NCBI RefSeq assembly: GCF_021165935.1
Contig: NZ_CP088953.1
Location: 2,589,501 to 2,653,500 of the forward strand
Direction: 5' to 3'
DNA from: Microbulbifer elongatus
GTDB lineage: Bacteria > Pseudomonadota > Gammaproteobacteria > Pseudomonadales > Cellvibrionaceae
Length of the DNA: 64,000 bases
The number at the start of each line of letters is the position of its first letter. Positions within the stretch are counted from its first letter, which is position 1. Made by a program: the position numbers and the translations under genes. Positions 46,231 to 53,794 of the stretch are shown here, piece after piece. The notes below the pieces were generated by a model. It saw only the letters and a list, made by a program, of their open reading frames with translations. It had not been told where the DNA came from and did not search any database.

Positions 46231-48915
46231 TTACTGGTGGTCAATCCAGTAATCATAAACAACGACTTCACCGTAGTTGTCCGGATGGTCCGCCAGGTCT
46301 CCTTCGCGATCAGCATTACTCTGCGTGTAATTACCAATCTTGAAGTAGGCGTCTCCGTAACTACGGTCCATCACGTAGTCGTTGGAGCCGTCACGCACCA
46401 GATACTGATCCGCATTGCCGGACAGGAAGGCGTTGGCAAGGTTGCCGTCTTCGCTGTAGTAGGCGTAGTGCCGGCCGTCCACTACTTCGAAAATAATTTC
46501 GTGAGTAGTGCCCAGCTGGTAGCCGGTCTTGATGGTGAGGTCATCCCGCAGCTTGCCGCCGTTGAAGCTCAGGAACAGGTGATCGCCTTCCAGGCGCAGA
46601 ACCATGGCATCATCAATGCCTTCACTTTTGTTGCCGTGAATCTGCGTTGCTACCAGGTGATCTTTTACCATGGGCAGGTGGGTAATCGCCTGCTTCACGT
46701 ACACGATGTGTTGGCCATCGGTGGTCCAGTAAACATCCTTGCTGCCGTCCGGCTCACGCTCACGCAGCTCGGAACGGATATAGCTGGAGTTTGGCGTGGT
46801 ACCGTTGTCGGTGCGAATTGGTGCATAAAACACCATGCCATCGCCCGCATCGTTTACGTAGAAGTACTCGTTATTGGCCTCGCCACACAGGGTTTTATCT
46901 TCTTCACCGGTGGGGTAGGTGATCTTCCACTGGTTGCAGTTTTCCATCAGGTCTGAAGGTACACTGCCGGAACCGGAAGAAGAACCACCTGAAGAGCCGC
47001 CGGAAGAACTACCCGAAGAGCTGCTGGAAGAACCGCCGCCAGAACTGGAGCTGGAAGAGCCGCTATCGCCGTCGTGGGTAACCTCAAAGTTGTAGAAGGA
47101 AACTTGGGCGTAATCGTCGCTGTCGCCACCATTGTTCTGGTTGTAGGAACCGGCTTTAAAGTAGAACCAGTCATCGTTGTACTCTTCAGCCCAGAAAATG
47201 GTCTGACGTGCCCAGGTGCCATCGGCCTTGGTCACTGTCACGGTCATTTCACGGCCTTCGACGTTGACTTCGTAGCCCCACTTCTCGCCGAGCTCGATAC
47301 CGTCTTCTACCGGTTCAACGGTAGAGGTCAGGCCGTACTCGTTGGTGTCGGAATCACCAAACAGCGGAATGAAGATCTCGGTATCGGAATCCTCATAGGC
47401 CATATAGACCCAGCCTTTGGTATGTCCTGGCAGTTTACGATAGTAGACCTTGAACGGCTCGTTATCAGACGCGTGAATCTGTCCTACAACAACGCGGCCA
47501 ACGCGCCATTCAGAACCAGAATCGTAGGTGTCGGATACACGATCCACAGAAATGGTGGCTTTCATATTGCCATTCACGCCCGCCGCTGCGCTCTGGTCAG
47601 AGCTGGAGGCAGTGGAAATGACCCAGTTGTTGCCGAGGCTGGTGGTACCCGCACTCTCGTTCAGCATCTCGCGCAGTTCGCTGCGGGAGTAGGACGAGTT
47701 GGAGGTGGAGCCACCGGTGTTGGGGCACTGGAACACCATGGCGCCTGTGGCGCTGTCGGTGTAGAACTCATTCGCGCTGACCTGCGGAGGATATTCTTCG
47801 CTGGCATCCGGATAAGTGATTTTCCATTTGCTCAGATCAAAGTTTTCATCGGGGTCCGCGGAAGGATCGAGATTGGCCATTGGCAGGGTGCCACCGGTAC
47901 CGTACTCCAGGCAGCCAACGGTCACGCTGCTGCCGGTGCTGGAAGTGTCGCAGTTCCCGGAGCCGCCACTGCTGCTGCCACCACTGCTACTACTACTGCT
48001 GCTTCCACCACCGATCGGATCGGTGTTGCCGTTTTCTTCACTGACGCTCATTTCGGTCAGCGAGTTCCAGGAGTTGGAGCTGTTGCCGTAGCCAACATAG
48101 CGCACGTAGCGCGCTTCGGTCTCAAATAGGGAGAAGTTTTCCTGCGCGGTAGTGTTACCGCTGCTGACACCACCGTACAGTACGGTCTCCCAAGCGGAGC
48201 CGTCATCACTGGTCTGGATGTCGAACGAGGAAGTGCGCTGATCGCCCTTGTAGAACGCGATGTTCGCGCTGCCTACAACCTGCGATTGCCCGAGATCCAG
48301 CTGCAGCCATTGGCCACTGCCGTCGGCGGACCAGCGGGTGCCGAGATCATCATCCAGAACATTTTCCGGGCCATTGCCATCGTCGCTGCTTGCGGTCGCG
48401 ACCACAGCTGGTTCACAGGCCGGACAGCCAGGATCGCCGGGGTCACCGGGATCATCAGACGAAGTAGTAATGTCGACTTCACTGATGCTGTTCCAGTCGT
48501 TGGAGGAGTTGCCGTAGCCCACAATACGCACGTAGCGCGCGCTGGTGTCGGTCACATCAAACGTCTGCAGGTTGGCGGTGCTGGAAGGCTGGTCTCCGGA
48601 GAATACGGTCTGCCAACTGCTGCCGTCGGTGGACGTCTGAATGTCCAGGGTCGCGGTTCTCTGGTCGCCTTTGTGCAGGGCGATTTCCAGTGCCTCGACC
48701 GTGTAACTGGTTCCAAGATCGTAGCGGATCCATTGTCCATCACCCTGGGCAGACCAGCGCGTGGATAGGTTATTGTCCAGAGTATTTTCAGGTGTGTTGC
48801 CATCATCGCTAGACGCAGTGACACCCACAGGATCAGCGGCAAAACACACTGTCGCTTGCGAAGCAAGCAACAGCGCAGCCGCCAATTTCATAGGCGAGTA
48901 TTTCTGCACATTCAT
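46231..48915 (-). CDS. Secreted alginate lyase, CBM32-CBM32-PL7-PL7 (paralog B)
   Basis: 894 residues from the ATG at 48915 (AAGGAA 9 bases upstream); the frame is open to 48954 but that would put 13 residues before the signal peptide. Same domain order as paralog A: signal peptide (to ATVCFA), two CBM32 domains joined by a Pro/Gly/Asp linker with a C-P-A-C pair, polyserine linker, PL7-1 (RSELREML, GQIHAS, FYFKAGSYNQ), polyserine linker, PL7-2 (RSELRERE, TQIHGN, AYFKIGNYTQ). The two proteins align end to end by eye with most residues identical, so this is a gene duplication. The polyserine linkers are typical of polysaccharide degraders of the Saccharophagus/Microbulbifer type. Confidence 0.94.
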   Translation of the reverse strand: MNVQKYSPMKLAAALLLASQATVCFAADPVGVTASSDDGNTPENTLDNNLSTRWSAQGDGQWIRYDLGTSYTVEALEIALHKGDQRTATLDIQTSTDGSSWQTVFSGDQPSSTANLQTFDVTDTSARYVRIVGYGNSSNDWNSISEVDITTSSDDPGDPGDPGCPACEPAVVATASSDDGNGPENVLDDDLGTRWSADGSGQWLQLDLGQSQVVGSANIAFYKGDQRTSSFDIQTSDDGSAWETVLYGGVSSGNTTAQENFSLFETEARYVRYVGYGNSSNSWNSLTEMSVSEENGNTDPIGGGSSSSSSSGGSSSGGSGNCDTSSTGSSVTVGCLEYGTGGTLPMANLDPSADPDENFDLSKWKITYPDASEEYPPQVSANEFYTDSATGAMVFQCPNTGGSTSNSSYSRSELREMLNESAGTTSLGNNWVISTASSSDQSAAAGVNGNMKATISVDRVSDTYDSGSEWRVGRVVVGQIHASDNEPFKVYYRKLPGHTKGWVYMAYEDSDTEIFIPLFGDSDTNEYGLTSTVEPVEDGIELGEKWGYEVNVEGREMTVTVTKADGTWARQTIFWAEEYNDDWFYFKAGSYNQNNGGDSDDYAQVSFYNFEVTHDGDSGSSSSSSGGGSSSSSSGSSSGGSSGGSSSGSGSVPSDLMENCNQWKITYPTGEEDKTLCGEANNEYFYVNDAGDGMVFYAPIRTDNGTTPNSSYIRSELREREPDGSKDVYWTTDGQHIVYVKQAITHLPMVKDHLVATQIHGNKSEGIDDAMVLRLEGDHLFLSFNGGKLRDDLTIKTGYQLGTTHEIIFEVVDGRHYAYYSEDGNLANAFLSGNADQYLVRDGSNDYVMDRSYGDAYFKIGNYTQSNADREGDLADHPDNYGEVVVYDYWIDHQ

Positions 48916-49023
48916 TACATAATTCCTTGCATTATTGTTTTTCACAGCGCGCACGAACCCACCGACAAGCTTTTGGAGGAAGCTCGCCTAGAGAGTGCCG
49001 CGCGATGAAATTCATTAAAGAAA

Positions 49024-49065
49024 TTATTACAAACTACGAAACCACGAATGTGGTCATTGCAATAA
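49024..49065 (-). promoter_or_regulatory. Leader hairpin of lyase B
   Basis: Outer stem TTATTACAA (49024-49032) with TTGCAATAA (49057-49065), inner stem ACCAC (49041-49045) with GTGGT (49050-49054). Same geometry as the element of lyase A, with one compensatory base-pair change in the outer stem and one A-C mismatch. Confidence 0.55.
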
Positions 49066-49111
49066 CAATCAAGCCAATAATTATTATGTGGATAAGGCTT
49101 GATCGATATTT

Positions 49112-49141
49112 ACATTACTGAAACGAAAAAACGTTCGTCAA
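49112..49141 (-). promoter_or_regulatory. Sigma-70 promoter of lyase B
   Basis: Minus strand TTGACG (49136-49141), 18-base spacer, TAATGT (49112-49117), the same arrangement as for lyase A. Confidence 0.7.
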
Positions 49142-49164
49142 TTAAAATCCGGAAAAATTGAAAC

Positions 49165-49180
49165 AATTGGTTGACCAGTT
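49165..49180. promoter_or_regulatory. Operator-like palindrome upstream of lyase B
   Basis: AATTGGTTGACCAGTT, identical to the copy at 45984-45999, 23 bases upstream of the -35 box. Between it and the DUF2062 gene (about 190 bases) I see nothing further. Confidence 0.65.
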
Positions 49181-49374
49181 CGAGTTTTTCGAGAACTACG
49201 TCAAAATCATGGTACTTTTTCCGAAGATAATCCTGTTTCACTGGAAATGAATATTTTTCTGAAACAGGTCAGAAGATAGCGCGCTCGCGTATGCGAAAAG
49301 GTGAAGCGCAGCGTGGAAAGAAATAAAAAATTATAAAACGGCGAGGGGAGGTGGACGGGCAAACGAGTGACCGG

Positions 49375-49911
49375 TTACTGGCTCTGGTCGAGTTGGGATT
49401 TGCGTTGCGCCAGGCGCGCTTTCCATCGCTTCACCACCTGCCAGCGCCAGATCGCCTGCATGGCAAAGTAGGCAGCGGTCGCAAAGAAGATCGCGAAAAT
49501 CAGAGAGCCGGAAAACAGCGGCAGCCAGATACGCCCGACTTCCTCGGTCAGCCACTCCCAAGACAGCTCGATCTTGAATGGCATGGGCGGAGTGCCGAGT
49601 ATCCAGGCGCCAAGCTTGTAGGCGCTGTAAAAAATCGCCGGCATGGTCACCGGGTTGCTGATCCAAACCAGAGCCATCGACAGGGGCAGATTGCAGCGGA
49701 ACCACAGTGCCAGCAGTGCCGCAATCAACATCTGGCCGGGCAGGGGAAGAAAGCTGGTGAAGATACCCACCGCGAAGGCCACAGAGACCGAATGGCGGTT
49801 CAGGTGAAACAGGTTGGGGTCGTGCAGCAGGGTGCCCAGAAACTTCAGGCCATTATTTGCGCGCACTTGCTCGGGAGTTGGCAGCCAGCGCCTGATAACA
49901 CTCTTAGGCAT
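49375..49911 (-). CDS. DUF2062 membrane protein
   Basis: 178 residues. The DUF2062 core is plain: LHDPNLFHLNRHSVSVAFAVGIFTSFLPLPGQM (in parts), then WISNPVTMPAIFYSAYKLG, with three to four membrane helices and a final helix at about 135-160 (LFSGSLIFAIFFATAAYFAM). Family function is unknown; members sit in the inner membrane. No evident link to the lyase genes or to the prp operon. Confidence 0.9.
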   Translation of the reverse strand: MPKSVIRRWLPTPEQVRANNGLKFLGTLLHDPNLFHLNRHSVSVAFAVGIFTSFLPLPGQMLIAALLALWFRCNLPLSMALVWISNPVTMPAIFYSAYKLGAWILGTPPMPFKIELSWEWLTEEVGRIWLPLFSGSLIFAIFFATAAYFAMQAIWRWQVVKRWKARLAQRKSQLDQSQ

Positions 49912-50217
49912 GATGTTGTTCTGCTCGGTACTCTCGAAATTGGTTCCGGTCCGGTCACCGGTACTACATTAACGGGAATCTGGGTGTCCTGTAGTCGGCA
50001 TCTATCCTAAGAATAGAGTGCCCAACACACATTCCGCCGGCGCGAGCCTGGGCCGGCGCGGCGCTATTATGCCCATATCACTATTTCAAGACTACCATTC
50101 TGGGCGCGAACCACCGGAACTGCCCCGATTCCAGCCCATTTCCCCGGTTTACAGGCCCCTGGCAGCCGTACCGCTCGTAGTTTCCGTGACTTTCTAGTCA
50201 GTCGCTAAATGACAAAA

Positions 50218-50225
50218 TGTTGACA
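50218..50225. promoter_or_regulatory. Candidate GntR operator 1 upstream of the prp regulator
   Basis: TGTTGACA, a TGT-N2-ACA half-symmetric site 112 bases upstream of the GntR-type gene. A related perfect palindrome lies 63 bases downstream. The remainder of the 418-base spacer from 49912 shows only a TATTAT-like -10 near 50063. Confidence 0.35.
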
Positions 50226-50280
50226 TATTTTGCGGTTGACGTGGAAAAGGTGGGCAAATATCCTGACTCAAACTAAAAAG

Positions 50281-50288
50281 TGTCGACA
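50281..50288. promoter_or_regulatory. Candidate GntR operator 2 upstream of the prp regulator
   Basis: TGTCGACA is a perfect palindrome 42 bases before the regulator start, where autoregulation would act. Its similarity to the upstream TGTTGACA supports a pair of sites about six helical turns apart; the binding protein is inferred to be the adjacent GntR protein. Confidence 0.4.
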
Positions 50289-50329
50289 ATCTTGGTTGGC
50301 ACAATCCGGTATAGAGAATCGGGATAGCG

Positions 50330-51088
50330 ATGACGATGGAATCCGCCAAAGACCAGTCGACGGAAGCGCCAGCCACGATGAGCGAGGTGCCGCCGGCGAA
50401 TGCGCCCACGGCCACTGCCGGTAAACCTGCCCGTGGCTCCCAGAGCCTGGCTGACCGGCTGTTTCTGTCCCTGCGCAAAGATATCGTGGAAGGGCGAATC
50501 GCCGCCGGCAGCAAGATCAGCGAGCCGGAACTGGCCCGTCGCTTCGACGCCAGCCGCGGCAGCCTGCGCGAAGCTCTGATGCGGCTGGAATCCCTCAGTC
50601 TGATCGAGCGCCGGGTCAACGTAGGCGCCCGCGTGGTCGATCTCACCGAGCGCGGCCTGCTGGAAATTTACGACGTGCGCGAGGCGCTGGAAGGCATGGC
50701 CTGCCGCCTGGCCGCCGAGAACCGCAGCGAAGACGACCTGCTGGAGCTGCGCCGGATGCTGGTGCGCCATGAGCAGCAGGAAGAACTGAAGCAGGGCACC
50801 GCCTACTACCAGCCGGAAGGGGACTTCGACTTTCACTTCCGCATTGTGCAGGCGTCCCACAACGACCTGCTGATCGACACCCTGTGCAACAAGCTCTATT
50901 ACCGCGTGCGCATGTACCGCTACCAGCTGGGTATGGCCAGCCCCCGCGCGCACCGCGCCTTCCGCGAACACAGCCACATTATCGAGGCCATCGAGGCCGG
51001 CGATGGTGAACTGGCAGAAATCCTGATGCGTCGCCATATCCGCGCGTCGCGCAGCAATATCGAAAACAAGCTTTCCCAGCAGAATTGA
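50330..51088 (+). CDS. GntR-family (FCD) regulator of the propionate operon
   Basis: 252 residues. After a Pro/Ala-rich N-terminus the winged helix is at about 38-105 ([40 protein letters not shown] in parts), followed by an all-helical FCD ligand domain with the metal-type residues of [20 protein letters not shown] and RAHREH-like [15 protein letters not shown] GntR protein directly before prpB is the usual propionate regulator in Shewanella, Pseudomonas and relatives; the ligand is presumably 2-methylcitrate or a related acid. Two ATGs (50330, 50336) are possible. Its stop is 17 bases before prpB. Confidence 0.9.
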   Translation: MTMESAKDQSTEAPATMSEVPPANAPTATAGKPARGSQSLADRLFLSLRKDIVEGRIAAGSKISEPELARRFDASRGSLREALMRLESLSLIERRVNVGARVVDLTERGLLEIYDVREALEGMACRLAAENRSEDDLLELRRMLVRHEQQEELKQGTAYYQPEGDFDFHFRIVQASHNDLLIDTLCNKLYYRVRMYRYQLGMASPRAHRAFREHSHIIEAIEAGDGELAEILMRRHIRASRSNIENKLSQQN

Positions 51089-51105
51089 ACAGAAAAGAGG
51101 CAGTT

Positions 51106-51984
51106 ATGAGCAGACCAGAATCCGCCGGCGCACGCTTTCGCCAGGCCCTGAGCGACAATCAGCCCCTGCAGGTTGTCGGTACCATCAACGCCTACACCGC
51201 GATCATGGCCGAGCGCATCGGTCACCAGGCCATCTACCTGTCCGGCGGCGGCGTGGCCAATGCTTCCTACGGCCTGCCGGACCTGGGTATGACCAGCATG
51301 AACGACGTACTGGAAGACGTGCGCCGCATCACCGCCGCCTCCAGCCTGCCGCTGCTAGTGGATATCGATACCGGCTGGGGTGGCGCTTTCAATATCGCCC
51401 GCACCATCAAAGAAATGATCCGTGCCGGCGCCGCGGCGGTACATATCGAAGACCAGGTCGCCCAGAAACGCTGCGGCCACCGCCCGAACAAAGAGATCGT
51501 CTCTAAAGAGGAAATGGTTGACCGCATCAAGGCCGCTGTGGACGCCCGCGATGACGACGACTTCTTCATCATGGCCCGTACCGATGCCTTCGCACAGGAA
51601 GGCCTGGAAGCCGCCATCGACCGCGCCCAGGCATGTATCGAAGCCGGTGCCGACGGTATCTTCGCCGAAGCCGTCACCGAACTCGAACACTACCGCGCCT
51701 TTAAAGATGCATTGAACGTCCCGATCCTCGCCAACATCACCGAATTTGGTAAAACCAAGCTGTACAACAAAGCCGAGCTGGGCGAGTCCGGCGCCGACAT
51801 GGTCCTCTATCCACTGTCCGCCTTCCGTGCCATGAACAAAGCCGCGGAAAACGTCTACAGCAGCATCCTGCAAAACGGCGACCAGCAGGCCGTAGTCGAC
51901 ACCATGCAGACCCGCGCGGAGCTCTACGACTACCTGAACTACCACGAGTTCGAAGACAAGCTCGATAACCTGTTCAAGAAGTAA
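51106..51984 (+). CDS. prpB: 2-Methylisocitrate lyase
   Basis: 292 residues from the ATG at 51106 with AAAGAGG 5 bases upstream. Motifs: [26 protein letters not shown] in parts, metal site [11 protein letters not shown] (86-95), catalytic KRCGH (121-125). It splits 2-methylisocitrate into pyruvate and succinate in the cytoplasm, the last step of the methylcitrate cycle. It follows the regulator by 17 bases; a repeat array separates it from prpC. Confidence 0.97.
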   Translation: MSRPESAGARFRQALSDNQPLQVVGTINAYTAIMAERIGHQAIYLSGGGVANASYGLPDLGMTSMNDVLEDVRRITAASSLPLLVDIDTGWGGAFNIARTIKEMIRAGAAAVHIEDQVAQKRCGHRPNKEIVSKEEMVDRIKAAVDARDDDDFFIMARTDAFAQEGLEAAIDRAQACIEAGADGIFAEAVTELEHYRAFKDALNVPILANITEFGKTKLYNKAELGESGADMVLYPLSAFRAMNKAAENVYSSILQNGDQQAVVDTMQTRAELYDYLNYHEFEDKLDNLFKK

Positions 51985-51996
51985 TTCATCAACCCA

Positions 51997-52380
51997 GCGT
52001 CATCCCGGACTCGATCCGGGATCCAGCCAGAGGTTGTCGACAGGCACCGAACTGGATACCGGCCTACGCCGGCATGACGAACAATAAACCCAGCGTCATC
52101 CCGGGCTCGATCCGGGATCCAGCCAGAGGTTGTCTACAGGCACCGAACTGGATACCGGCATACGCCGGCATGACGAACAACAAACCCAGCGTCATCCCGG
52201 GCTCGATCCGGGATCCAGCCAGAGGTCGTTGACAGGCACCGAAATGGATACCGGCATACGCCGGCATGACGAACAACAAACCCAGCGTCATCCCGGGCTC
52301 GACCCGGGATCCAGTCAGAGGTCGTCGACAGGCACCGAAATGGATACCGGCATACGCTGGCATGACGAACCAAAAACGCA
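51997..52380. repeat. Four-copy 96-bp tandem repeat between prpB and prpC
   Basis: Units start at 51999, 52095, 52191 and 52287 (exact 96-base spacing). Each holds GTCATCCCGG...CCGGGATCCAG, a spacer AGAGGTTGTCGACAGGCACC (varying in three bases), and GGATACCGGCATACGCCGG-CATGACG. The array fills the 416-base spacer inside the prp operon and ends about 20 bases before prpC. The frame that runs through it into prpC is an artefact of the repeat. Confidence 0.95.
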
Positions 52381-52400
52381 AACTGATAGGGGAATTAGAG

Positions 52401-53525
52401 ATGGCAGAGAAAAAAGTTGGCGGAGCAGGCCTGCGCGGCCAGGTCGCGGGCAAGACCGCACTTTCCACCGTAGGCGTATCCGGCTCCGGCCTGACCTACC
52501 GCGGCTACGACGTAAAAGACCTGGCAGAAAACTGCGAGTTCGAAGAAGTCGCCTACCTGATCTTCAACGGTGAACTGCCCACTCAGGCCCAATTGAACGA
52601 CTACAAGGGCACCCTGAAAACCATGCGTGGTCTGCCAGTGGCCCTGCGCGAAGTACTGGAGCGCATCCCCGCCGACGCCCACCCCATGGACGTCATGCGC
52701 ACCGGTTGCTCCATGCTGGGCAACCTGGAAGGCGAAGAGTCCTTCGATCAGCAGCAGGAAAAAGCCAACCGCCTGCTGGCCGCGTTCCCCTCCATCATTT
52801 GTTACTGGTACCGCTACAGCCACGACGGCGTGCGCATCGAGACCGAAACCGATGATGACTCCATCGGCGGCCACTTCCTGCACATGCTGCGCGGCGAAAA
52901 GCCCAACGCACTGCACGAGCAGGTCATGAACGTCTCCCTGATCCTGTACGCGGAGCACGAGTTCAACGCGTCCACCTTCACCGCGCGCGTCTGTGCCTCC
53001 ACCCTGTCTGACCTGTTCAGCTGCATCACCGGCGCCATCGGCTCCCTGCGCGGCCCGCTGCACGGCGGCGCCAACGAAGCCGCGATGGAACTGATCGAGA
53101 AGTTCTCCTCCGCCGACGAAGCAGAAAAAGAACTGCTGGGCATGCTCGAGCGCAAAGAAAAGATCATGGGCTTCGGCCACGCGGTTTACACCGAATCCGA
53201 CCCGCGCAACGCCATCATCAAACAGTGGTCGGAAAAACTGGCCGCGGACGTGGGCGACGACGTGCTCTACCCGGTATCCGTACGCTGCGAAGAAGTCATG
53301 TGGCGCGAGAAGAAGCTGTTCTGTAACGCCGACTTCTTCCACGCCTCCGCGTACCACTTCATGGGTATTCCCACCAAATTGTTTACGCCGATCTTCGTGA
53401 TGAGCCGTGTAACCGGCTGGGCCGCCCACGTATTCGAACAGCGCGCCGACAACCGCATCATCCGCCCAAGCGCGGAATACACCGGCCCGGAGCTGCGCAA
53501 AGTAACCCCAATCGCAGACCGCTAA
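52401..53525 (+). CDS. prpC: 2-Methylcitrate synthase
   Basis: 374 residues from the ATG at 52401, with GGGGA 11 bases upstream; the frame is open upstream to 52266 but only through the repeat array. Citrate-synthase-fold motifs: GLTYRGYDVKDLAE, LHGGANEAAM (catalytic His), GFGHAVYTESDPR (second His) and a late Asp region. It condenses propionyl-CoA with oxaloacetate. Short length and operon context favour methylcitrate synthase over GltA. Confidence 0.96.
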   Translation: MAEKKVGGAGLRGQVAGKTALSTVGVSGSGLTYRGYDVKDLAENCEFEEVAYLIFNGELPTQAQLNDYKGTLKTMRGLPVALREVLERIPADAHPMDVMRTGCSMLGNLEGEESFDQQQEKANRLLAAFPSIICYWYRYSHDGVRIETETDDDSIGGHFLHMLRGEKPNALHEQVMNVSLILYAEHEFNASTFTARVCASTLSDLFSCITGAIGSLRGPLHGGANEAAMELIEKFSSADEAEKELLGMLERKEKIMGFGHAVYTESDPRNAIIKQWSEKLAADVGDDVLYPVSVRCEEVMWREKKLFCNADFFHASAYHFMGIPTKLFTPIFVMSRVTGWAAHVFEQRADNRIIRPSAEYTGPELRKVTPIADR

Positions 53526-53540
53526 ACACTTTCTATATCG

Positions 53541-53750
53541 TCATTCCGGCGAAGAGCCTGTGCCGGACTTGATCCGGTATCGGAATCCAGCTCCCCTGAA
53601 CCACCAGCGAGCACTGGATCCCGGATCAAGTCCGGGATGACGAAAGAGGTGCCCATCACTCCGCCCCGTCGTCAATCCGGCGACGGCTGGAATCCAGCTC
53701 CCCCAAACCACCCGCGGGCACTGGATCCCGGATCAAGTCCGGGGTGACGG
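53541..53750. repeat. Dispersed palindromic repeats between prpC and acnD
   Basis: Two imperfect copies of a composite unit: CGGCGAAGAGCC...GATCCGG, GGAATCCAGCTCCCC-AA-CCACC and CACTGGATCCCGGATCAAG-TCCGGGATGACG. The second copy begins near 53662. They occupy nearly all of the 269-base spacer. Confidence 0.85.
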
Positions 53751-53794
53751 GTAAAGAACATCAAGCACCAATCAACCCGAACGGGTGATATACG

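Noticed and set aside
52035..52042. TGTCGACA in the first 96-bp unit as a third operator for the GntR regulator
   Set aside because: It occurs in a repeat unit and is changed in the other three copies, so it is likely chance.
42487..52380. CRISPR array
   Set aside because: The repeats are contiguous tandem units without unique spacers, are themselves palindromic pairs, and no cas gene is present.
52064..52468. Open frames through the 96-bp array, including a 45-residue N-terminal extension of prpC from 52266
   Set aside because: The translated text repeats with the unit; the true prpC start at 52401 has its own ribosome site and matches the family N-terminus.
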